From JALORV01 sp963775635 (GTDB taxonomy: Bacteria; Pseudomonadota; Gammaproteobacteria; Burkholderiales; Burkholderiaceae_F): DNA of 64,000 nucleotides. Made by a program: the position numbers and the translations under genes. Shown piece by piece: positions 18,030 through 25,883 of the stretch (positions within the stretch are counted from its first letter, which is position 1; each line of letters starts with the position of its first letter). The notes under the pieces were generated by a model. That model worked only from the letters and a program-made list of their open reading frames with translations, was not told the origin of the DNA and did no database searches. The stretch covers positions 62,001-126,000 of the forward strand of contig CAVZJO010000014.1 in the NCBI GenBank assembly GCA_963775635.1, given 5' to 3'.

Positions 18030-18117
18030 ATAGGACTCCTCCAGTTGGATCCCGAATAAGAGCGGGCCCCCCGGGATTTCCCTTGTGGGTACGTCCCGAC
18101 TTCGCCCCGTTTCGGTA

Positions 18118-18156
18118 CCACGCGAGCGTAGCGAATGTCACCAAACCGAAATCAAA
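18118..18156 (-). promoter_or_regulatory. receptor upstream motif, copy A
   Basis: About 37 bases, read on the reverse strand as TTTCGGTTTGGTGACATTCG followed by CTACGCTCGCG. It lies 90-125 bases before the receptor 1 start. Two near copies (18352-18390, 21353-21390) lie upstream of the receptor region. A TAC-CT hexamer at a fixed place could be a -10 box. Either promoter or operator is possible. Confidence 0.4.
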
Positions 18157-18351
18157 AACGAGGCTCTAGAGCGACGGGCCGGCTCATCGCTGTCGCATCG
18201 ATCCAACAAGGCAGTGTTTGTTGCATTGCAGAAGAAAGTCGCCGGGCGCAATTGCTTGCGCTCGCGTTGAACCAACGTTTCAGCGGAGCAGGGTCGGCGC
18301 CCCAATGCGAGCAGCCGAAGTCTTTTCGAGCAAGATTCGCCAACGTCGATG

Positions 18352-18390
18352 CCACGCGAGAGTAGCGAGTGTCGTCAAACGAAATGAATA
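18352..18390 (-). promoter_or_regulatory. receptor upstream motif, copy B
   Basis: The same motif (TTTCGTTTGACGACACTCGC then TACTCTCGCG), 234 bases further upstream of receptor 1 than copy A. The 484 bases between the two receptor genes (18030-18513) hold copies A and B, the receptor 2 terminator and no gene I can support. Copy B may be a second, distal promoter. Confidence 0.4.
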
Positions 18391-18461
18391 GCACTTCGAG
18401 TAGCCGTGCCGGCGATACCAAGGCGCTCAAACTCAAACTCTTCGTTGCGTGCAACTGGAGC

Positions 18462-18495
18462 GAAAAAAAGGCGGGATCCTCGCGGATCCCGCCGT
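18462..18495 (-). terminator. terminator of TonB-dependent receptor 2
   Basis: On the reverse strand a ten-base stem GGCGGGATCC / GGATCCCGCC followed by seven T, starting about 20 bases after the stop codon. Confidence 0.85.
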
Positions 18496-18513
18496 GCTGC
18501 GGAGAGCGATCGC

Positions 18514-21287
18514 TTATTCGAACGCGTACTTCGCCCCCAGGGTCCACGTACGGCCGAGCGGGTTGACAAACCGGTCGTCGTACGCGCGCGCCTGGAAGCG
18601 GGAGGCCTGGTTTGTGTACGAAGGTTCGGTATCCAGCACGTTCAACACGCCGGCCAGAATCGTCAATCCCTTGACCCCTTGCCAGCCGACCGCCAGGTCG
18701 AACGTGCCATAGGCGCCGACCGTGTTTCGGTTGTAGGGCGCCGGGATGCCGGCGACGGAGTTGGCGTCGAAGTAGCCGGACTGATAGCGATAGATGATAT
18801 TGGCGGTCCACGCGCTCAGCTGCCAGCCAACGTTAAAGATCTGCTTGACCCGGAACACGGGGCCCGGACTGGTGCCGTCGTCGTGGAACTGGGCGTTGTA
18901 GTTGCCAATCGGGTTGAACCACACACCGCCCGGCTCCTTCTGGAACTCGTACTTCAGGACATAGGTGCCACGCCAATTGACCGAGAAGCGGCCGTACTCC
19001 GTGGCGCTCGGGTTCCAGTTGACGCTCCAGTCGATGCCGCTGGTCTTGGTGTCGCCCAGGTTCTGGTTGGTGTTGATGACATAGGCCAGCGGGTCGCCGC
19101 CCGGAGTGTAGGCAGCCCGGGATCGTCGGTATGAAGACAGGGTTGGCCGCGCTGCAGCGGACAAACAAGTTGGCGTACTTGGTCGGATCGCCGAAGATCG
19201 CCGGGTCTCCGATGACGCTGATGTTGTCCGTGACCTCGTAGTACCAGTAGTCGGCGCCGAACGAGAATTCCGCCGTCGGCTGCAGCACGAAACCGACCGA
19301 CCAGGCGGTTGATTCCTCCGGCTGCAGGTCTTCATTGCCGCCCTGCAACTGCTGGAACTGGATGTTGCAGTCACGCGAGGCGATGCCACCGGCTGCGGCG
19401 TTGACCACACCATTCGGGCACAGCACCGGATCGTTGTAGCGCGTGCCGGTGAACGTCGTCTGTTCCGGCGCATAAAGTTGCGTCAGCGTCGGCGCGGCGA
19501 AGCCCGTGTTGTAGGAACCGCGCAGGAGCACGCTTTGCACCGGCGTGTACTTGAAAGAGACCTTCGGGTTGGTCGTGCTGCCGAAATCGCTGTAGTCGTC
19601 GTAGCGGACCGACACGCCGAACTCCAGGTTCTTCAGCACCGGGAACGCCATTTCGAGCGCCACCGCCCAGATGTCACGGTCGCCCTCGCGCAGCGGCGCC
19701 GAACCCGCCAGTCCCGAGGTCGTCGTCTGACGCGCCTTGGGGACGTCGGTGGTGAACGTCATCTCCTCCGTGCGGTACTCGGCCAGGAGTCCGATCGACA
19801 TCGGGCCGCCCGCAAGGTTGCCGAACTGGCGGCTGCCCACCGCCGTGAAGTCCGTCAGCGTCCCCTCGCCGGTCTGCATCACGCCGTTAATCTGCGAAGC
19901 CTCCAGGAAGGCCTGGCCCTCTGGCGTTTGGGGGCCGAACGGATTCAGGAAAGGCGCACCGTTGATACCCCGCATGCCGTTTTGCAGTGCAGTGGCGCCG
20001 CCATAACCGCTGATGAAGTTGGTGTCGATCTTCGAGTTCGACCAGAGCGCGTTCACCGAGTAATCCCACTCGGCGACGACGCCGTCCACGCCGGCGACGA
20101 CCCGCTGTGTGTCATTGGTGCCGTCCTGGTGTCGCCCTCCCAGCGCTGTCGTCCGCCAATTGACATTGATCGGCAGCGCCGTATTCAGCGCCGGGGCGGT
20201 GGCCGGGGTGATGCCGTTGCCAGGGTAGTACGGGCTATTAATTGGCATCTGCAGGCCGACTTCCGGAGACGGCGCGATGGTCCGGTCGATTTCGTTCGAC
20301 GAAAAGAAATACTCGAGATGCGCCGTGTGCGCTCTTGCCCAGCGCGAGCGATCCGCGCATGAAGACCGACCACTGTTCCTGGTTTGGCACGACGGTGGTA
20401 TAGCCCTGCGTGTCGGCACCGCAGATCGTGCCATTGAGCCCGACCGGTGGTGGTTCCGGAGTGGAGATCGACCGCGGCGGCTGGCACGCCGGGTAATACG
20501 GATTGGTGTTCACTCCCGTCGACGACTGCGTGTAGTTGGCCGGAAAGGTCGTCGGGCTCAGGCCGTTGAAACCGTGCGAAGGGATGTACGACGTCCGCAT
20601 GAAATCACGCTCGGTACCGAGCATCGATTCCTGCTTGCGGTAGTTGAAGCCTCCAAAGACGTTCCAGCCCTGGCTGGCCAGGTTGCCGATGCCGGCTAGC
20701 AGGTTGGCGAGATAGACCTCGCCGCCGCCCTCTTCCGGCAGTTGCACATCGCCGCCGACTGTTATCCCTTGGTAGTCCTTGCGGGTAATGAAATTGACCA
20801 CGCCGGCGATCGCGTCCGTGCCATAGGTCGACGATGCGCCGTCGCTGAGTACCTCGATGCGGTCGAGTGCGGCCATCGGCAGCGTGTTCAGGTCGACCGC
20901 CACCGACGAGAAGGGATTGCTGACGACCCGCTTGCCGTTCAGCAGAACCAATGTGCGCTGCGCGCCGAGGCTGCGCAACGATGCGTAAGAGGCCGCACCA
21001 TTACCCTGGCTGACCGAACCCGAGCTGACCAGGCTCGCGCCCCCTTGCGTGACTAGGCTCATGGCCTGCTCCGCATTGGTTGCGCCCGCCTTGATAAGTT
21101 CATCAACCGAAATCGTCGTCACCGGCAGCGCGTTCTCGGCTTCTATCCGGCGCAGCAGCGAACCGGTGACTTCGACGCGCTCGAATTTTTGCGGCTCGGT
21201 TTGTGCCGCCACCCCCGGCGCCATACCGGCCAGCCCCGCGCCGAACGCGGCGCTGACCGCGAGGCTCAGCTTCGTTCTGTACAACAT
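18514..21287 (-). CDS. TonB-dependent receptor 2 (two frame breaks)
   Basis: Paralogue of receptor 1, about 923 residues when joined. The start at 21287 has GGAGG in front and opens a signal peptide ending near PGVAAQ. The TonB box KFERVEVTGS is followed by the plug (AQRTLVLLNGKRV, RIEVLSDGASSTYGTDAIAGV) and a barrel ending TWTLGAKYAFE. The frame shifts near 20340 (between GSLALGKS and HLEYFFSS) and again near 19115 (before AYTPGGDPLAYV). Both sides of each break align well with receptor 1, so single-base errors are more likely than decay, though a real pseudogene is not excluded. It lies 213 bases downstream of the yej-like genes, probably as a separate unit. Confidence 0.82.
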
Positions 21288-21352
21288 GTCTCCCTCCTGG
21301 TTTTGATGCGGCGCGGCGACTTCCCGACTGGCGCTCCGTTCACCTGCCGTGC

Positions 21353-21390
21353 GCGCGAGAGTAATCAATGTCATCGAACTGCAATCGATT
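21353..21390 (-). promoter_or_regulatory. receptor upstream motif, copy C
   Basis: Reverse-strand TCGATTGCAGTTCGATGACA followed by TTGATTACTCTCGCG, 66-103 bases before the receptor 2 start. It is less exact than copies A and B but keeps GATGACATT, TACTCT and CGCG in register. Confidence 0.35.
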
Positions 21391-21500
21391 TCGCGCCGAC
21401 TTCGCGACGAAGGCGCCGCTGCGCGTCGCATTCTCCCAACAACCGGGATTGGTCCTGAACGGAGCGGATGCGGGGAAACCCGGCTCGCGGAGGAGCCGTT

Positions 21501-23426
21501 TCAGGCGGCGTGGGCGAGTCGCGGCACGGCCGCCAGCAAAGCCTTGGTGTAGTCCTCGCGCGGAGCGGCGAGCAGCGCTGAAGCCTCGCCCTGCTCGACG
21601 ATCCGACCGTCCTTCATGACGGCGACATCGTCGGCCAGGTACTCGACGACGCCGAAGTTGTGGGTGATGAACAGGTAGGCGATCCCGAATTCCGCCTGCA
21701 GGTCTCTCAGCAGGTTCAGGATCTGCGCCTGCACCGAGACGTCGAGCGCCGAGGTCGGCTCGTCGCAGACGATCAGGCGGGGTTCGACGGCGAGCGCCCG
21801 CGCGATGGCGAGGCGCTGACGCTGACCGCCCGAAAATTCGTGCGGGTAGCGCGACAGCGCGTCCGGCCGCAGACCGACGCGCTCGATCAGCCTGCGGATC
21901 CGCGCGGCGCGCTCATCGGCGGAAATCTCGGGGCGCAGCGACAGAATGCCTTCTTCCAGGAGCTCCTGTACGCGCATGCGAGGATTCAGCGAGGAAAACG
22001 GGTCCTGAAAGATGATCTGCATCGAACGGCGCGCGGCACGCAGCGCGTCATCCTCCAACCGGTCGAGCGGGACACCTTCGAGACGGGCGTCGCCCTCGAT
22101 CTGGGCGATGCCGCGCAGCAGCTGCACCAGCGCCTTGCCGGTCGTGGTCTTGCCGCAGCCCGATTCGCCGACCAGCGCCAGCGTGCGTCCTGCCGCGAGG
22201 TCGAACGAGATGCCATCCACGGCTTTGACGTAACCGACGGTACGACGCAGCAGACCGCGCCGGATCGGGAATCCGACCCGATAGTCGCGCACGCTCAACA
22301 GCGGCGTGCCGGTTCCTGCTGGTCGCGTTGGCAGATGCTCGCTGGCGACGCTGCGCGCCGCGGTCACCACCGGCGCCGTGTCGACGCCGTCCCGGTACAG
22401 CACGCAGCGCACGTCATGGTTCGGGCGCGGCCGGCGCAGCGACGGCGGACGCGCAAGGCATTCGTCGTGCACGTGCGGGCAGCGGTCGGAGAAGCGGCAA
22501 CGGTCGAAGCGCTGGTCGAGCGCGGGTACGGTTCCGGGAATCGCGGCCAGCCGCGCGGTGCGCTTGGCACGGTCGGGCAACGCGTCGAGCAGCATCCGCG
22601 CGTACGGATGCAACGGCCGGGCGAAGAACTCGCTGGTTTCGGCCACCTCGATGATTTGACCGGCGTACATCAGCGCGATACGGTGCGCGACCTCGGCCAC
22701 GATGCCCAGGTCGTGCGTGATCAACAGCATCGCCATGCCCTGCGTACGCTGCAACTGCACCAGCAGGTCGAGGATCTGCTTCTGGATCGTGACGTCGAGC
22801 GCCGTGGTCGGTTCGTCGGCGATCACGACGTCGGGCTCCCCCGCCAGCGCGATCGCGATCATCACGCGCTGCTTCTGTCCGCCCGACAGCTGGAACGGAT
22901 AGCAGTCGACGCGTCGTTCCGCCTCCGGCATGCCGACGCGCCGCAACCACTCGAGCGCCTTGTCGCGTGCCCGCGCGCCGCGTAATGGCGTGTGACGTTC
23001 GATCACTTCGACGATCTGTTCGCCGACCCGCAGCACCGGGTTGAGGCTGGTCGACGGCTCCTGGAAGATGATGCTGACGCGGCGCCCGCGGACGTCGCGC
23101 ATGCGCGCTTCCGGAAGCTGCGCGATGTCGATGCCGTCGAGCGCCATTTTTCCGCCCTGCACGCGACCGTTGTCAGGCAGCAGCCGCAGGATCGACAGGG
23201 CAGTCATCGACTTGCCGCAGCCCGACTCACCGACCAGTGCGAAGGTCTCGCCGCGCGCGAGCGTCAGCGACACCGCATCGACCGCATGCACCAGCCCGCT
23301 GTCGGTATCGAGCACCGTGTCGAGCGCAGAGACCTCCAGCGTGGCCGACTCACGTTGCCCCCTTGGCGCTGCGCGCCGTCCCCCCAAGGGGGAATTCGCG
23401 CCTTCGGGGCGGCCGGGCGCGCTCAC
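21501..23426 (-). CDS. yejF: peptide ABC transporter ATP-binding protein, YejF type (two fused ATPase domains)
   Basis: 641 residues with two complete nucleotide-binding domains. The first has Walker A GESGCGKS, signature LSGGQKQR and Walker B VVIADEPTTALD. The second has GESGCGKT, FSGGQRQR and LIVCDEPTSALD. A Cys-containing oligopeptide-transporter tail (FDRCRFSDRCPHVHDEC) follows the first domain. The GTG at 23426 overlaps the yejE-like stop (GTGA). The first ~28 residues (APGRPEGANSPLGGRRAAPR) are encoded by a dispersed palindromic repeat and match no ABC domain; real homology begins at LEVSALDTVLDTDSGLVHAV. It powers uptake by the two permeases just upstream. Confidence 0.88.
   Translation of the reverse strand: MSAPGRPEGANSPLGGRRAAPRGQRESATLEVSALDTVLDTDSGLVHAVDAVSLTLARGETFALVGESGCGKSMTALSILRLLPDNGRVQGGKMALDGIDIAQLPEARMRDVRGRRVSIIFQEPSTSLNPVLRVGEQIVEVIERHTPLRGARARDKALEWLRRVGMPEAERRVDCYPFQLSGGQKQRVMIAIALAGEPDVVIADEPTTALDVTIQKQILDLLVQLQRTQGMAMLLITHDLGIVAEVAHRIALMYAGQIIEVAETSEFFARPLHPYARMLLDALPDRAKRTARLAAIPGTVPALDQRFDRCRFSDRCPHVHDECLARPPSLRRPRPNHDVRCVLYRDGVDTAPVVTAARSVASEHLPTRPAGTGTPLLSVRDYRVGFPIRRGLLRRTVGYVKAVDGISFDLAAGRTLALVGESGCGKTTTGKALVQLLRGIAQIEGDARLEGVPLDRLEDDALRAARRSMQIIFQDPFSSLNPRMRVQELLEEGILSLRPEISADERAARIRRLIERVGLRPDALSRYPHEFSGGQRQRLAIARALAVEPRLIVCDEPTSALDVSVQAQILNLLRDLQAEFGIAYLFITHNFGVVEYLADDVAVMKDGRIVEQGEASALLAAPREDYTKALLAAVPRLAHAA
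23356..23424. repeat. CCCCCTTGG palindrome repeat inside the 5' end of the yejF-like gene
   Basis: CCCCCTTGG and CCAAGGGGG form a stem around a GC-rich loop, followed by CGCGCCTTCGGGGCGGCCGGGCGCGC. The latter part recurs with 24 of 26 bases at 35762-35786. A related CAAGGGGG / CCCCCTTG pair lies between paaA and paaB (about 50182-50213). Confidence 0.6.
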
Positions 23427-24868
23427 GTCGCTTCCTTCAGCCGGTAGCGGCGCGGACGGAAGGCGCGGGCGCGCGGATCGAACGCCTCGCGGACAGCATC
23501 GGCGAACAGATTGGCTGCCAGCACCAGCGTCAGCATGAAGGTGAAGGCGGTTGCGAGATTCCACCAGACCGCCGGGTCGCGCGACATCTCGCTGCGTGCC
23601 AGGTTGATCATCGACCCGAAGCTCGACGAATTCGGGTCGACTCCTACTCCCACGTACGACAGCACCGCCTCGTAGAGCACCAGCGCGGAAAAGTCCAGCA
23701 CCGCGACGATCAGCACCAGGTGCATGACGTTGGGAAGGATATGGCGTGCCATCACGCGCCAGTGGCTGACGCCGAACGCGTGCGCCGCCTGCACATACTC
23801 CAGTTCGGAAATCTTCAGCGTCTCGGCCCGCAGCAGCCGGCACAGCGTGGCCCAGCCGGTGATCCCCAGAATCAGGCATAAGAGGAACAGCCTGAACTCG
23901 GCACGTTCCACGCCGGTGGCGAAGTTGTCGGCGTTCTGATCGATATAGACGTTGATCAGCAGCACGAATGCCGCCACCAGCAGGATCGGCGGGATCGCCG
24001 ACAGCACGGTGTAGAAGTATTGGATGAAGTCATCGACCCAGCCTTTGAAGTAGCCCGCCAGCACACCGAGTGCGACAGCGAGCGGCAATGTGGCGATCGT
24101 CGACAGCGATCCGATCACCACGGCAGTACGAATGCTCTTGAGCGCCTGGTACAGCACGTCGTTGCCGGTGCGGTCGGTGCCAAACGGGTGGTATGCCGGC
24201 CAGATCGCCACCAGCCAGCCGGCGAACATTGCGATCAATGCCGCAGTGATCAGGACGGCGCGCCATGGCAGTTCGGTTTCGCCGCGCAGCATTTCGCCGA
24301 GTGCGTCGCGCCAGCGTGCGATCGAGCGGCTACGCACCAGCGCGATCAACGCGCTGAGCAGGACGGCGACCGCCAGACCGCCAGCCACGCCGAGCACCGA
24401 TCGCTTGAGCAGGTCGGGCTTCCACTGCGTCGCGGGATCGGCAAGATGGGATCCGCCGTACGCGAGCCGCGGCTGCGTGCGCACTTCCTTGCCGTCGATG
24501 ATCGTGTTTTCACGCTGGAACGACCAGTACGCCAGCGGAACCGAGTAGGTTTTTTCGCGTGCCTCGGTAGCGTGCCGCAGCATCACGTCCAGCAGCGACA
24601 GCGTGCGCGTGCCGTAGGCCGCCTGCACATCGGCCGCGCTGCCCGCTGCGGCATCGAGCCGCGGTCGGAAGTGGATCGAATCGAGGAGGGCGATCGTGCT
24701 GAACACGATCAGGACCACCGCAGCCGACATCGCCGGAGCGTCGCGCATCACATGCCGCCAGGTCGAGCGCAGGTTGGCATTGCGACGAACGTGCACGACA
24801 TAGAGCGCGACCGCCGCGACCAGCAGCCACAGCACCAGATCGGTCCACAGAAAGACGACTTTGGGCAT
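23423..24868 (-). CDS. yejE: peptide ABC transporter permease, YejE type
   Basis: 481 residues, longer than the ~340 of E. coli YejE. The extra part is an N-terminal membrane segment (LVLWLLVAAVALYVVHV) plus a region reaching the second helix. The C-terminal half is the binding-protein-dependent permease domain with the EAA loop near AETLKISELEYVQAAHAFGVS and several helices (LPLAVALGVLAGYF, IPPILLVAAFVLLINVYI). It ends in basic RPRRYRLKEAT. It sits 15 bases after the yejB-like gene and overlaps the ATPase gene. Confidence 0.87.
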   Translation of the reverse strand: MPKVVFLWTDLVLWLLVAAVALYVVHVRRNANLRSTWRHVMRDAPAMSAAVVLIVFSTIALLDSIHFRPRLDAAAGSAADVQAAYGTRTLSLLDVMLRHATEAREKTYSVPLAYWSFQRENTIIDGKEVRTQPRLAYGGSHLADPATQWKPDLLKRSVLGVAGGLAVAVLLSALIALVRSRSIARWRDALGEMLRGETELPWRAVLITAALIAMFAGWLVAIWPAYHPFGTDRTGNDVLYQALKSIRTAVVIGSLSTIATLPLAVALGVLAGYFKGWVDDFIQYFYTVLSAIPPILLVAAFVLLINVYIDQNADNFATGVERAEFRLFLLCLILGITGWATLCRLLRAETLKISELEYVQAAHAFGVSHWRVMARHILPNVMHLVLIVAVLDFSALVLYEAVLSYVGVGVDPNSSSFGSMINLARSEMSRDPAVWWNLATAFTFMLTLVLAANLFADAVREAFDPRARAFRPRRYRLKEAT

Positions 24869-24883
24869 GGAGTAGTCCAGCGA

Positions 24884-25861
24884 TCAGGCGAGCCGCACGC
24901 GCGGATCGACGAACGTGTACGCGATGTCGGTCGCCAGGTACGCCAGGATGTAGAGAGCCGAACCCAGGAATACCATCGTGTGCACGATGGCGAAGTCCTG
25001 GCCGGCGATCGCCTCGACGACGTACGTTCCGAGGCCGGGAATTCCGAAGAACGACTCGAACACGATGGAGCCGAGGAACGCGTAGGGCAGCAGCGCGCCG
25101 ACATGCGTCAGTACGGGCAGCCAGGCATTGCGCAGCACGTGGCCGAACAGCACGGTCGATTCGGCCAGCCCCTTGGAGCGGGCGGTGCGCACGTAGTCCT
25201 TGCCGGTTTCCTCGAGCAGCATGGCGCGAAACAGCCTTGCCTCGGAGCCGAGCTGGAACACGATGCCGACGATCATCGGCAGCGCTAGGAACTTCAGCAG
25301 GTCGAGTCCAGGCACGAAACCCGACAGCGGCACAAGCTTGAGCGTCTTGCCGAAGAACCACTGCGCCATGATGATGTAGAACAGGCTGGAGATCGACATC
25401 ATCACCACACACACGACCGTACCCCAGAAGTCCAGGTAGCTGGCGCGGAAGAACACCAGCAGCAGCGAGAAGGTGATCCCGGTGAAGACGGTCAGCAGCA
25501 GCATCGGCGCGGCCAGCGCCAGGCTGGCCGGTATGCGCGTCGCGATCTCGTGTCGGATGTCGCGTCCGCTGTCGCTGGTGCCGAAGTTGAGGGTGAACAG
25601 CTTCAGCGAACGGTCGTAGAAGATCGTCTGCCTGAAGCGGTCGAGACCGCTCGCCTTGGCGTTGAACCACAGCGGCTTGTCGTAGCCGCGCTCGGCCTTC
25701 CACTTCTCGATCGCGTCCTGCGAGACGCGCTTGGCGCCGATGTTGAGCCGCGCGATGTTGTCGGGCGAGTTGACCGCGAAGAACAGCGTGAACGTCAGCA
25801 GGTTGACGCCAACCAGGATCAGCACCGCATAGCCGATGCGGCGAACGATGTAGTTCAGCAC
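24884..25861 (-). CDS. yejB: peptide ABC transporter permease, YejB type
   Basis: 325 residues. The first helix (RRIGYAVLILVGVNLLTFTLFF) is followed by a periplasmic loop. Four to five more helices follow, with the permease motif EETGKDYVRTARSKGLAESTVLFGHVLRNA (the EAA-loop region) and the FESFFGIPGLGTYVVEAI segment common to Dpp/Opp/Yej B subunits. It pairs with the YejE-type subunit to make the inner-membrane pore. The gap to the binding-protein gene is 22 bases. Confidence 0.88.
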   Translation of the reverse strand: MLNYIVRRIGYAVLILVGVNLLTFTLFFAVNSPDNIARLNIGAKRVSQDAIEKWKAERGYDKPLWFNAKASGLDRFRQTIFYDRSLKLFTLNFGTSDSGRDIRHEIATRIPASLALAAPMLLLTVFTGITFSLLLVFFRASYLDFWGTVVCVVMMSISSLFYIIMAQWFFGKTLKLVPLSGFVPGLDLLKFLALPMIVGIVFQLGSEARLFRAMLLEETGKDYVRTARSKGLAESTVLFGHVLRNAWLPVLTHVGALLPYAFLGSIVFESFFGIPGLGTYVVEAIAGQDFAIVHTMVFLGSALYILAYLATDIAYTFVDPRVRLA

Positions 25862-25883
25862 GAAGGTCCGCGGGCCGTGCGGG

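Noticed and set aside
15246..21056. Long plus-strand open frames opposite the two receptors.
   Set aside because: They are arginine-rich antisense shadows of conserved reverse-strand barrel proteins and show no domain.
23992..25288. A 422-codon plus-strand frame opposite the yejE/yejB-like genes.
   Set aside because: Antisense shadow rich in Arg, His and Gln; the reverse strand encodes well-conserved permeases.
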